Shown here: positions 21,474 through 29,894 of the stretch, piece by piece
How positions within the stretch are numbered: the stretch's first letter is position 1
Layout of the letters: every line of letters begins with the position of its first letter
NCBI RefSeq assembly: GCF_015694725.1
Contig: NZ_JADQDQ010000001.1
Span: forward strand, 558,001 to 622,000
Length of the DNA stretch: 64,000 nucleotides
Origin: Hymenobacter jeongseonensis
GTDB lineage: Bacteria; Bacteroidota; Bacteroidia; Cytophagales; Hymenobacteraceae
Direction: 5' to 3'
Translations under genes and position numbers: made by a program
Notes under the pieces: generated by a model
Told to the model about the DNA's origin: nothing
Seen by the model: the letters and a program-made list of their open reading frames with translations, nothing else
Databases searched by the model: none

Positions 21474-22814
21474 ATGGCTATGATAACCACCCTGGTGCCC
21501 GAACCCACCGACAACTTCGTCGGCCAATTGCCGCGGGTTTTACCCGACCCGGCTGGTTCTCCGGAAGCGGCCCCGGCGCACGCCTGTCGCTTTTGTGGGG
21601 CGCCGCTGCACGTCACCTTCGTCGATTTAGGAACTTCGCCGCTGTGCCAGGACCACGTGCGGCCCGAGAACTTCAACCGCGCCGAGGCCTTTTATGCCCT
21701 GCACGCCCGCGTGTGCCAGATGTGCCTGCTGGTGCAGGTGGGCGACCTGGTGTCGCCCACTGATGTATTCCCGAACGATTACGCCTATTTCTCCTCGTAT
21801 TCGCCCTCGTGGCTGCGCCACGCCCGCCAGTACACCGATATGGTGGTGGCGCGCTACGGCTTGGGCCCCGAGCACCGCGTGGTGGAGGTGGCCAGCAACG
21901 ACGGCTATCTGCTCCAGTATTTCGTTGAAAAAGGGCTGCCGGTACTGGGAATCGAACCGGCTGAGAACGTCGCGGCCTTCGCCCGTAGCAAGGGCATCAA
22001 CACGCTGAGCAAGTTTTTTGGGCTGGCAACGGCCCGCGAAGTAGCCGCGAGCCACGGCCAGGCCGACATGCTGATTGGCAACAACGTGCTGGCGCACGTG
22101 CCCGACATCAACGACTTTGTGGCGGGGCTGGGCCAGCTGCTCAAGCCCACAGGCGTGCTCACGATGGAGTTTCCGCACTTGCTGCGCCTGGTGGCGGGCA
22201 ATCAGTTCGACACCATCTACCACGAGCATTTTAGCTACCTGTCGTTTTGGACGGTGGAACACATTTTTGCGCGCCACGGCCTCGCCGTGTTCGACGTGGA
22301 AGAACTGCCCACCCACGGCGGCTCCCTCCGCATCCACGCCCGCCATACCAACTGCCCCAACCCGGCCCTGGCCGTCACGCCGGCCGTATCGGCCCTGCGC
22401 ACCCTGGAAATACGGGCCGGCATCTGCACCCTGGAGTTCTACACTGGCTTTGCTGCCCGCGTTCAGGAAACCAAGCGCAAGCTGCTCACCTTCCTGATTG
22501 AGGCCAAACGAGCAGGGAAGGCGGTGGTTGGGTACGGGGCGCCCGGCAAAGGCAACACCCTGCTCAACTACTGCGGCATTCGCACCGATTTTGTCGACTA
22601 CACCGTCGACCTGAGCCCCCACAAGCAGGGCAATTTCCTGCCCGGTACCCGTTTGCCGATTTATCACCCCGACCACATTCTGGAAACGCGGCCCGATTAC
22701 GTGCTGATTCTGCCCTGGAACCTGCGCGAGGAAATCATGGAGCAAATGGCCATTGTCCGGAGCTGGGGCGGGCAGTTTGTGGTGCCCATCCCCGAGGTAA
22801 CAGTGTACCCATAA
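21474..22814 (+). CDS. TylC3/NovU-type sugar C-methyltransferase
   Basis: 446 residues with the three-part layout of this family: an N-terminal zinc module (CRFCGAPL...CQMCLLVQ), a SAM-binding domain with VVEVASNDGYLLQYF, and a C-terminal domain (VVGYGAPGKGNTLLNYC, then FVDYTVDLSPHKQG). YHEHFSYLSFWTV is the catalytic-region signature. Enzymes of this type add a methyl branch to C3 of a 4-keto-sugar nucleotide, as for mycarose or noviose. A 248-base gap separates it from the epimerase gene, longer than others in the operon and without any clear feature. An alternative ATG lies two codons downstream. Confidence 0.93.
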   Translation: MAMITTLVPEPTDNFVGQLPRVLPDPAGSPEAAPAHACRFCGAPLHVTFVDLGTSPLCQDHVRPENFNRAEAFYALHARVCQMCLLVQVGDLVSPTDVFPNDYAYFSSYSPSWLRHARQYTDMVVARYGLGPEHRVVEVASNDGYLLQYFVEKGLPVLGIEPAENVAAFARSKGINTLSKFFGLATAREVAASHGQADMLIGNNVLAHVPDINDFVAGLGQLLKPTGVLTMEFPHLLRLVAGNQFDTIYHEHFSYLSFWTVEHIFARHGLAVFDVEELPTHGGSLRIHARHTNCPNPALAVTPAVSALRTLEIRAGICTLEFYTGFAARVQETKRKLLTFLIEAKRAGKAVVGYGAPGKGNTLLNYCGIRTDFVDYTVDLSPHKQGNFLPGTRLPIYHPDHILETRPDYVLILPWNLREEIMEQMAIVRSWGGQFVVPIPEVTVYP

Positions 22815-22886
22815 CAATACTGATAAGACCTATTAAAAATAAGCTCTTTCTGGTCCCTTCCTTTCATATTTAGCTATTGATGTGTC

Positions 22887-23663
22887 ATGAAAGTTATACT
22901 CTTCTGTGGCGGACTCGGTCTGCGCATCCGCGACTACTCTCCGCGCACCCCCAAAGCCCTGGTGCCTATCGGGCGCCACCCCTTGCTGTGGCACTTGATG
23001 CGCTACTACGCGCATTACGGCCACACCGAGTTTATCCTGTGCCTGGGCCACAACGCGGATGCCTTCCGGCGCTACTTCTTTCGCAGCGACGTGCAGCGGG
23101 CCACCGAAGCGGCCGACCTGAACATTACCCTCGTCGATACCGGCCTGACCAACAACATCGGCCAGCGCCTGGCCGCCGTGAAGCGCTACGTGCAGGACGA
23201 CGAGGTGTTCATGGTCAACTACGCGGATGTACTCTCCGACTTGCCCCTGCCCGCCATGCTGACCAACTTCCACCGGCAAGGCCCCGTGGCCTGCTTCATG
23301 GCGTACCAGCCCACCCAAAGCTTCCACGTGGTGTCCCTTGGGGCCGATAACCACGTGAAAAGCATCAGCCCCATTGCCAGTGCGGGGCTCTGGGTCAACG
23401 CCGGCTTCATGGTGCTGCGCCCCGAGATTTTTGACTACCTGCGGCCGGGCGAAGAGCTGGTGGAGCAGCCCTTCCAACGCCTGATAGTGGACAATAAGCT
23501 CATGGCGTACCGCTACAATGGCTTCTGGGCGTCCATGGACACGCTCAAGGACAAGCTGGCCCTCGACGAACTGCATTCCCAAGGCTGCCCGCCGTGGGAG
23601 GTGTGGCGCCATGCCGCCGCCCCGGCTGCCCATTCCACTCCCGTGCTGCAAACGGTATGCTGA
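22887..23663 (+). CDS. sugar-1-phosphate nucleotidyltransferase (RfbF-like)
   Basis: 258 residues, close to glucose-1-phosphate cytidylyltransferase RfbF in length. The signature is FCGGLGLRIRDYSPRTPKAL (GGxGxRLR...PK). Later landmarks are MVNYADVLSDL (metal-binding Asp), SAGLWVNAGFMVLRPEIFDY and ASMDTLKDKLALDEL. It makes an NDP-sugar, possibly CDP-linked. The base specificity is not determined from sequence alone. Its last seven bases overlap the start of the PIG-L gene, so the two are translated together. Confidence 0.88.
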   Translation: MKVILFCGGLGLRIRDYSPRTPKALVPIGRHPLLWHLMRYYAHYGHTEFILCLGHNADAFRRYFFRSDVQRATEAADLNITLVDTGLTNNIGQRLAAVKRYVQDDEVFMVNYADVLSDLPLPAMLTNFHRQGPVACFMAYQPTQSFHVVSLGADNHVKSISPIASAGLWVNAGFMVLRPEIFDYLRPGEELVEQPFQRLIVDNKLMAYRYNGFWASMDTLKDKLALDELHSQGCPPWEVWRHAAAPAAHSTPVLQTVC

Positions 23664-24298
23664 ATTGGGGCCTGCCAGCAAAGGGCCTCCGGGTGCTGTG
23701 CCTCGGAGCGCACAGCGACGACATTGAAATAGGTGCCGGCGGCACGCTGCTGCGCCTGATAGCCGCCGGGCAGGTGCACTCAATTTGCTGGGTGGTGTTT
23801 GCCGGCAACGACCAACGGGCAGGCGAGGCCCACGCTTCGGCGGCCCACTTTTTGGCCGGCGCCCCCGATGCGAAGGTGGTGGTGCACCGCTACCGCGACG
23901 GCCTGCTGCCGCAGGAACTGGAACCCATAAAAGCCGATTTTGAGCGCCTGAAGAGCTTTTCGCCCGACCTCATTCTCACCCATTACCGCCACGACCTGCA
24001 CCAGGACCACCGCCTGGTGTCGGACCTGACCTGGAACACGTTCCGCAACCACTTAATCTGGGAGTATGAAATCCCCAAGTTCGACGGCGACCTCGGCAAC
24101 CCTGCCTGCTTCGTGGCCTTGTCGGCCGCCCACTTGGCCCGCAAGGTCGAATTGCTACTGACCAGCTTCCCCAGCCAGGCCTCCAAGCATTGGTTCGATG
24201 CCGAAACCTTCCGGGCGCTGCCCCGGCTGCGCGGCATGCAAGCCGGCGGCGACAGCCCCTACGCCGAAGCATTCTACGTGCGGAAACTGCTGTTGTAG
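23657..24298 (+). CDS. PIG-L family N-acetyl-sugar deacetylase-like protein
   Basis: 213 residues from the ATG at 23657, which overlaps the upstream stop (ATGCTGA). The zinc motif AHSDDIEIGAGGT (H19, D22) matches the PIG-L AHPDDxExxxGGT, and the third ligand region is HYRHDLHQDHRL. Family members deacetylate N-acetylglucosamine in glycolipids and thiols. Here it would act on an N-acetylated sugar nucleotide or lipid-linked sugar. Cytoplasmic, no signal peptide. The Ser for Pro change in the first motif is tolerated in several family branches. Confidence 0.9.
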   Translation: MLNWGLPAKGLRVLCLGAHSDDIEIGAGGTLLRLIAAGQVHSICWVVFAGNDQRAGEAHASAAHFLAGAPDAKVVVHRYRDGLLPQELEPIKADFERLKSFSPDLILTHYRHDLHQDHRLVSDLTWNTFRNHLIWEYEIPKFDGDLGNPACFVALSAAHLARKVELLLTSFPSQASKHWFDAETFRALPRLRGMQAGGDSPYAEAFYVRKLLL

Positions 24299-24341
24299 GC
24301 AGCTATTGCACCTCATCCCCGTTGCCCTTAGCGCAAGGCCC

Positions 24342-25688
24342 ATGACTACCTTGACTTCTTCCCGCCCGGCGCCCGTTCCGCCTCCCGCTGCTGCTGATGC
24401 CCAAGCGGAGCAAGGTGCGGCCATGCACGAGCTGGTGCGCCAGCTGTTTCCGATTTGTCGCAGCATCACGGGCGATGGCGTGCGCCAGACGCTGGCCATT
24501 TTGGGCGCTTACCTGCCGGAATTGCAGGTGCACGAGGTGCCCACCGGTACGCCCGTGCTCGACTGGCACGTGCCGCGCGAGTGGAATATTCGCGACGGCT
24601 ACATCAAAAACGAGCGGGGGGAGCGGGTGGTTGATTTCCGGTACCACAACCTGCACGTGCTGGGCTACAGCGTGCCCGTGCACGGCTGGTTCACGCTCGA
24701 GGAAATGAAACCGCACCTGCATTCCCTGCCGGAGCAGCCCACGCTGATACCGTACCGCACGTCCTATTACACCGAAACGTGGGGCTTTTGCCTGTCCCAG
24801 CACCAGCTCTCAGCGCTTAAGGAGCCCCGTTATGAAGTTTGCATCGACAGCAGCCTGACCGAGGGCGCGCTGACGTATGGGGAGTTGCTGCTGCCGGGCG
24901 AACTAGCCGAGGAAGTGCTTATCTCCTGCCACATCTGCCACCCTTCGCTGGCCAACGACAACCTGTCGGCGGTGGCGGTGGCGGTGTTCCTGGCCCGGCA
25001 CTTGGCGCAAGGCGGGCACCGCTACAGCTACCGGTTTGTGTTTGCCCCCGGCACCATCGGGGCTATCACCTGGCTCAGCAAAAACGCCGAGGCCGTGGCC
25101 CGCATCCGGCACGGGCTGGTGTTGAGTTTGCTCGGCCGGGAGGGCGCCTTTACCTACAAAAAATCGCGCCGCGCCACGGCCGATGTCGACCGGGCCCTGG
25201 CCCTGGCCTTGCGCGAAGCGGCGGTGCCCCATCACATCATCGACTTCATTCCCTACGGCTACGACGAGCGCCAGTACTGCTCGCCGGGTTTCAACCTGCC
25301 CGTGGGCTGCCTCTCGCGCACGCCCTACGCTCAATTTCCCGAGTACCACACCTCGGCGGACAACCTCGACTTGGTGAGGCCCGGGGTGCTGGCCGATTCG
25401 CTGCTTCTTGTCCAGGAGGCGCTGGCCGTGCTCGATGCCAACCGCCGGTATCAAAACCGCTGCCCTTACGGCGAGCCGGCGCTGGGCCGGCGGGGCCTGT
25501 ATGGTTCCGTCGGGGGCGTGGCCGCGCAGCCCAATGGGCAACTCGCGCTGCTGTGGGTGCTCAACCTTTCGGATGGGCAGCACAGCTTGCTCGACATTGC
25601 GGAGCGCGCGGGCTTGCCTTTTGCGCAGATACAGCGCGCCGTTCAGGTGCTCATTGCCCACGACTTACTCGACGTTTTGCCAAATTAA
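24342..25688 (+). CDS. DUF4910 aminopeptidase-like protein with C-terminal winged helix
   Basis: 448 residues from ATG 24342 (MTTLTSSRPAP). The conserved part begins at MHELVRQLFPICRSITGDGV (24423), a possible alternative start. A DUF2172-like insertion follows, then an M28-type zinc region with CHICHPSLANDNLSAVA and later EYHTSADNLDLV. The last 100 residues (LLDIAERAGLPFAQIQRAVQ) form a winged helix. Such proteins recur in LPS and capsule clusters. The true reaction is unsettled and could be amide hydrolysis on a sugar. It lies 43 bases after the PIG-L gene in the same operon. Confidence 0.88.
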   Translation: MTTLTSSRPAPVPPPAAADAQAEQGAAMHELVRQLFPICRSITGDGVRQTLAILGAYLPELQVHEVPTGTPVLDWHVPREWNIRDGYIKNERGERVVDFRYHNLHVLGYSVPVHGWFTLEEMKPHLHSLPEQPTLIPYRTSYYTETWGFCLSQHQLSALKEPRYEVCIDSSLTEGALTYGELLLPGELAEEVLISCHICHPSLANDNLSAVAVAVFLARHLAQGGHRYSYRFVFAPGTIGAITWLSKNAEAVARIRHGLVLSLLGREGAFTYKKSRRATADVDRALALALREAAVPHHIIDFIPYGYDERQYCSPGFNLPVGCLSRTPYAQFPEYHTSADNLDLVRPGVLADSLLLVQEALAVLDANRRYQNRCPYGEPALGRRGLYGSVGGVAAQPNGQLALLWVLNLSDGQHSLLDIAERAGLPFAQIQRAVQVLIAHDLLDVLPN

Positions 25689-25763
25689 TAACTGCCGAAA
25701 AAGTCGGGCCCACTAAGCGCCATCAATCCGACCCTTGCTCCATCATCTCTCAACCCTACGCCA

Positions 25764-26699
25764 ATGATGAATACTATTTTCTTCGATTCGCCCCTTGCCG
25801 ATGACGAGCGGCGGGCCCAGCTCTACCAGGGGCAGCTGTTTGCGTTTCAGCCACGCGCCAGTGTGCTGGCCCTGGTCAACTACGCCCGCGAATTGACCGA
25901 GGCTGCTTTTGGCGACCTGGACCCCGAAACGGCACAGCACGCGATGAGTGCCAGCGAGTTCGACGACCTGCTGGCCACTTTTAAGCCGGAGTTTATCAAC
26001 AGCGCGCGTACCAAGCAGCTGATGCAGAATTTGTTGCGGGACTTTGGCTGTGACCCCGAAAAAACGTACTTCGACGTGCCGCGCCTGCGCTCGGCCACCA
26101 GCCACGACTTTCTGGTGAGCGGGATGGCCCACCGTTTTGAGACTCACCGCGACAGTTGGTTTTCAGCTTGCCTCAGCCAACTCAACTGGTGGTTCCCGGT
26201 TTATGCGCACGAGTCGGGCAATGCCGTCGCTTTCCACCCGGCCTACTGGCACCAGGCCGTGCCGAACGGGTCGGAGCACTACCACATGAAGGCCTGGTTT
26301 GCAGAGGGAGCCCGGCTCAAAGCGGCCGGCGAGCCCGACCAGCGACCCCGCCCGGAGGCCTACAAACCCCTGGAGGCCGACCCCCAAATCCGGCTGGTGC
26401 TGCCGCCCGGAGGCGTCACCATTTTTGCGGGGGCTCAAATGCACTCGACCGTGCACAACGAAACCGGCAAAACCCGCTGGAGTATTGATTTTCGCACCGT
26501 GCACTTAGATGATTTGCTGAACCACCGCGGCGCGCCCAACCTAGATTCGCGATGTACGGGCACCAACCTCGTTGATTTCTACCGGGTTTCCGACCTCGCC
26601 CGCCTGCCGCAGGACATTATCAGCCGCTACGAGCCAGGCACTCCGCTGCTGGCCGACCTGTCCCAGCGCACCCAAGTACCGCAGCCGAGCCTGCCATAA
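25764..26699 (+). CDS. putative 2-oxoglutarate/Fe(II)-dependent oxygenase-like protein
   Basis: 311 residues, last gene of the plus-strand operon. I do not recognise an exact family, but the layout fits a phytanoyl-dioxygenase-like double-stranded beta helix: H128-x-D130 (ETHRDSW), a downstream His (H227 or H231 in MHSTVHNE), and an Arg (R238 or R244 in RWSIDFRTV) spaced as for 2-oxoglutarate binding. VTIFAGAQMHSTV resembles the strand carrying the second His. It has no signal peptide. It could hydroxylate or otherwise oxidise the sugar made by the upstream cassette. An alternative start lies one codon downstream. Confidence 0.7.
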   Translation: MMNTIFFDSPLADDERRAQLYQGQLFAFQPRASVLALVNYARELTEAAFGDLDPETAQHAMSASEFDDLLATFKPEFINSARTKQLMQNLLRDFGCDPEKTYFDVPRLRSATSHDFLVSGMAHRFETHRDSWFSACLSQLNWWFPVYAHESGNAVAFHPAYWHQAVPNGSEHYHMKAWFAEGARLKAAGEPDQRPRPEAYKPLEADPQIRLVLPPGGVTIFAGAQMHSTVHNETGKTRWSIDFRTVHLDDLLNHRGAPNLDSRCTGTNLVDFYRVSDLARLPQDIISRYEPGTPLLADLSQRTQVPQPSLP

Positions 26700-26833
26700 G
26701 CCTTCTTTTCATTGCGGCTTGCTGGCCGTTCCCGGACCGGCGCAATTTTCAGCCGATGCTGTTGGAGGTGCTCGCCCCTGATTAGGCTACCGACGGTGCG
26801 CCTAAAACGCAAATCCAGGAAGCCGGCGCACCC

Positions 26834-26866
26834 AAAAAGGCCGGACCCATTGGGTCCGGCCTTTTT
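26834..26866. terminator. bidirectional intrinsic terminator
   Basis: Perfect inverted repeat of two 16-base arms (AAAAAGGCCGGACCCA and its complement) around a single base, giving an A-run on one side and a T-run on the other. It separates the convergent oxygenase-like gene and the large secreted beta-helix gene and should terminate both. Confidence 0.93.
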
Positions 26867-26900
26867 GTAAGGTACAGAATACTAATCGGCCTTTTGTGGG

Positions 26901-29894
26901 CTATTCTTTGCCAAAGTGCAGGCTCTGGCCGCGAAGCGAGCCGCTGAGCACGCGCAGCACGTAAGAGCCGGCCGGTAGCGCAGCGGTATTTACCGTTGCA
27001 TCTGGCCCTTGGGGGGCCGCTGCCACGCGCTGGAGGCTTATGGTTTTGCCCTGGGCGGTGTAAATGCCCAGCTCGACGATTTCGGCCGTGGCCACGGGCA
27101 AGTGTAGCTGCGTGCTGGCCCCAACCGGGTTGGGGTACACGCTCAAAGCTGCCCCGGCCTCAGCCGTGGAGCGGGGTTCGGCCAGCTGGGCACTCTGCAT
27201 TTGGGTGCTGCTGGCTGGCGCCACCCGCACCTGGTCTATCCAGGCCGTGGTGGTTGCCTCCCCAATCCAGAGGTAGACCTCCGCCGTCGTGGCCGTGCTG
27301 CCAGTGGTGAAGGTCTGGCTGACCGCCCGCCAGCCGCCGCTGGTGTTGCCCACTTCCTGGTGCCGTTCGCTCGTGCCCGCGTTTTTCACGCCCACCCAGG
27401 CCGAGGCTCCGCTGGTGCTCTGCGCCGATACGTCGCAGGTGAGGGTATAAGTGGTGTTGGGCCGCAGCCCTTTTACGGTTTGGTACAGGTAGGCTACGCC
27501 ACCGCCGGCCCAGGCAGTGTAGGTGCCGGCCCGGGTAACGGTTTTGCTCAGCCCGGCTTTGCCGCCGTTGAGCCAGGTCAGCCAGGGAGACAGTGCCCCG
27601 CTCTCAAAACCGCCGTTGAGCACCAAGTTGGTTGTGCCCGTGGTGGTGGCGGCCACGGTCACGGCCACGGGGGCCGAGGTGGTGGCGGCGCCGGCGTTGT
27701 CGGTGGCGCGGGCCGTCAGGCTCAGCGTGCCGGCCGCGGCGGGGGCGAAGCTGAAGGCGTAGGGGGCGGTGGTGTCCTCGCCGAGCTTGGTGGCCCCGCT
27801 GAAGAACTCCACCCGGGCCACCGTGCCGTTGGCGTCGCTGGCCGTGGCCGTCAGGGCCAGGGCCGTGCCCGCCGTGGCGGTGGCCGGCGCACTCAACTGC
27901 ACAACGGGCGCCGTGTTGGCGGTTGTGGAGGTGGCTTTATAGATTTCTAGGCCGGAAAGGTTGACGTTTTCGCCGGAGGTGGACACGTTCAGGGTGCCGT
28001 CGGTGACGTTGGCGGCGTAGGGGCCCAGGCGCTCCCAGTGGCCGGCGCTGCCGGTGCTGTAGCCCGTGCGCACGGTCCGGCCCTCAACTTGGATGTTGAC
28101 AATGGCCGGGGCGTTGTCTTCCCAGATGTAGAGGTACACGTTGTAGCTGCCGGAGGGCACGGCCAGGGCCAAGGTAGGGCCCGTGCCAAACAAGACCGTG
28201 CGCAGCATCGTGGCGCGGGCCGCATCGGTAGCCGGGCTCAGGGCTCCCGTAGGGCTCGACCAGCTGGGGGCGTTAGTCGTGAAACCCGAGGCTCCGGCGG
28301 CGGCCTCCCAGGCGCGGCCGTCGATGGTCAGGGCCGGTCCGCCCAGGTTCAGCGCCCGGTAAAACGTGCCCGTGGTCGGGGCTGGGGTGGGGCTCGTGGT
28401 GGTGGCGGCCACGGTCACGGCCACGGGGGCCGAGGTGGTGGCGGCGCCGGCGTTGTCGGTGGCGCGGGCCGTCAGGCTCAGCGTGCCGGCCGCGGCGGGG
28501 GCGAAGCTGAAGGCGTAGGGGGCGGTGGTGTCCTCGCCGAGCTTGGTGGCCCCGCTGAAGAACTCCACCCGGGCCACCGTGCCGTTGGCGTCGCTGGCCG
28601 TGGCCGTCAGGGCCAGGGCCGTGCCCACCGTGGCGGTGGCCGGCGCGCTCAACTGCACAACGGGCGCCGTGTTGGCGGGTGTTGTTGGCGAACTAGTACC
28701 GTTGGGGCCGATGACAATGCCGTTCTGGGCGAGTTTTTGCTGCCAGAGGGTGAGTTCGTTTTGCTCGGTGGCCAGGGTGATGGGGTTGGGCAGGTGGACG
28801 GTGCCGGTGCAGGTGGCGCAGGCGCCGTTGGACAGGTCGTGGCGGCCGGGGTAGGGAATGGAATAGGCCGGGTTGCGGTAGCCGATGGTGTTGTTGCGAA
28901 TCGTGTTGTTGAAAAAGATGGAGCTCGGGGCGCGGTTGCCGTTGAAGACGGACGTGGCCGCGTACACGGCCCGCAAGGGGGTGCCGTCGGGCAGCAGGGC
29001 GCTGGTCACGATGCGGTTGTTGTAGTAGCTGATGTCGTGGCCGGCGGCGATGTTCATGCCCGCGTTGCAGGTCGAGACGAACTGGTTGTTGTACGCATTA
29101 ATAAACGCCGCCGTCTCGCTGGCCGAGCCCACGGCTCCGCCGTCGGTGGTCATGCCGGTGCCGGTGAAGGTGGCGGCGGTGGCGGGGAAGGGGTAGGCGC
29201 CCTGCACGTAGTTGTCGTGGACTTTGGCCGGGCTCTGGGCCGTGCCGCCGGAGTTGTAGAGGTTGATGTTGTCCTCCACGGAGGAGAGGTTGGGCTCGTT
29301 AATCACCTGGTTCCAGGCAATTTCGATATTGGCCAGGTTGCGCACCGTGTTCAGGCCCACGAAGTTGGCAATCTGCGTGCCCCCGTTGCGGGTGCGCCCG
29401 TCGACGTTGCGCACCCGGTTGCGCAGGATGCGCACGGTCTGGTTGGCCGAGCCGTCGCCGCTGAAGCGGTAAATCGTGAAGCCGGTGGTGTGCTCGAGGT
29501 AGTTGTGCTCGGCCCGGATGTTGCGCGCGTTGGTGGCGGCCACGAACCGGCCGCGGTAGCGGTTGTCCTGGGTGGGGGTGGTGCCGTAGGCCCGGCAGTG
29601 GAGCACGCTCAGGTCGGCCACGGCGCCGTTGGCCTGAATCAAATCGCCGGGGCCGACGAGCACGCAGTTGAGCAGGGTGACGGGGGCCGTGGTGGCGATG
29701 GTCACGGCCGGCGTGGCCGAGCTCGTGCTGCGGTAGTTGCCCGTGTAGGTGCCCCCCTGCGTGATGGTTATCGGCCCCTGGTACGTTACCGACGGCACGT
29801 TCTGGGCCGCTGCTACTGCCGGCACCAAGGCTAGCAAAGCGAGGATACCCCGCACATGTGACGAGATATTATTTTTCCAAGATGAATTTTTCAA
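26901..29894 (-). CDS. large secreted beta-helix protein with Ig-like, malectin-like and CBM-like domains, T9SS type A
   Basis: 997 residues. A signal peptide (ILALLALVPAVAAAQ) is followed by a right-handed parallel beta-helix (about 33-385) with many N-rich turns such as IFFNNTIRNNTIGYRN. Next come an Ig-like domain, a malectin-like domain (FYRALNLGGPALTIDG), a second almost identical Ig-like domain, a CBM-like beta-sandwich (NLVLNGGFESGALSPWLTWL), and a type A sorting domain (LSVYPNPVG...GSYVLRVLSGSLRGQSL). It should be exported by the type IX system and processed at the surface. The beta-helix fold and the position suggest a lyase or binding protein for the locus polysaccharide. The enzyme class is not shown by sequence. 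Its paralog is at 47851-49503. Confidence 0.93.
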   Translation of the reverse strand: MKNSSWKNNISSHVRGILALLALVPAVAAAQNVPSVTYQGPITITQGGTYTGNYRSTSSATPAVTIATTAPVTLLNCVLVGPGDLIQANGAVADLSVLHCRAYGTTPTQDNRYRGRFVAATNARNIRAEHNYLEHTTGFTIYRFSGDGSANQTVRILRNRVRNVDGRTRNGGTQIANFVGLNTVRNLANIEIAWNQVINEPNLSSVEDNINLYNSGGTAQSPAKVHDNYVQGAYPFPATAATFTGTGMTTDGGAVGSASETAAFINAYNNQFVSTCNAGMNIAAGHDISYYNNRIVTSALLPDGTPLRAVYAATSVFNGNRAPSSIFFNNTIRNNTIGYRNPAYSIPYPGRHDLSNGACATCTGTVHLPNPITLATEQNELTLWQQKLAQNGIVIGPNGTSSPTTPANTAPVVQLSAPATATVGTALALTATASDANGTVARVEFFSGATKLGEDTTAPYAFSFAPAAAGTLSLTARATDNAGAATTSAPVAVTVAATTTSPTPAPTTGTFYRALNLGGPALTIDGRAWEAAAGASGFTTNAPSWSSPTGALSPATDAARATMLRTVLFGTGPTLALAVPSGSYNVYLYIWEDNAPAIVNIQVEGRTVRTGYSTGSAGHWERLGPYAANVTDGTLNVSTSGENVNLSGLEIYKATSTTANTAPVVQLSAPATATAGTALALTATASDANGTVARVEFFSGATKLGEDTTAPYAFSFAPAAAGTLSLTARATDNAGAATTSAPVAVTVAATTTGTTNLVLNGGFESGALSPWLTWLNGGKAGLSKTVTRAGTYTAWAGGGVAYLYQTVKGLRPNTTYTLTCDVSAQSTSGASAWVGVKNAGTSERHQEVGNTSGGWRAVSQTFTTGSTATTAEVYLWIGEATTTAWIDQVRVAPASSTQMQSAQLAEPRSTAEAGAALSVYPNPVGASTQLHLPVATAEIVELGIYTAQGKTISLQRVAAAPQGPDATVNTAALPAGSYVLRVLSGSLRGQSLHFGKE
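27639..27922 (-). repeat. intragenic duplication of Ig-like domain, copy 2
   Basis: 284 bases nearly identical to 28395-28678 at a constant offset of 756 bases. I see about two mismatches (GCC for ACC near 27870, and CAC/CGC nearby). It encodes the Ig-like unit ending AGAATTSAPVAVTVAATTT. Confidence 0.92.
28395..28678 (-). repeat. intragenic duplication of Ig-like domain, copy 1
   Basis: Partner of 27639-27922. The malectin-like domain lies between the two. Near-identity at DNA level, including synonymous sites, indicates recent duplication or gene conversion. Confidence 0.92.
28732..29798 (-). repeat. long inverted repeat, left copy (beta-helix coding)
   Basis: About 1.07 kb encoding the beta-helix from VPSVTYQGPITITQGG to ELTLWQQKL. 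It is near-identical to 48049-49179 in opposite orientation, with long runs matching at synonymous positions (for instance the stretch encoding NGACATCTGTVHLPNPITLA). The right copy has an extra 60-70 bases after the TTDG codons. Confidence 0.9.

Noticed and set aside
21627-22817. 396-codon minus frame opposite the C-methyltransferase gene
   Set aside because: Antisense of a gene with clear SAM and zinc motifs. The composition is His/Gln/Val-rich with no family resemblance.
28038-29834. 598-codon plus-strand frame opposite the beta-helix gene, and a similar 419-codon frame opposite its paralog (47914-49173)
   Set aside because: Both are extreme Gly/Val/Ala-rich antisense artefacts of the same repeated coding DNA. 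The sense strands have signal peptides and sorting domains.
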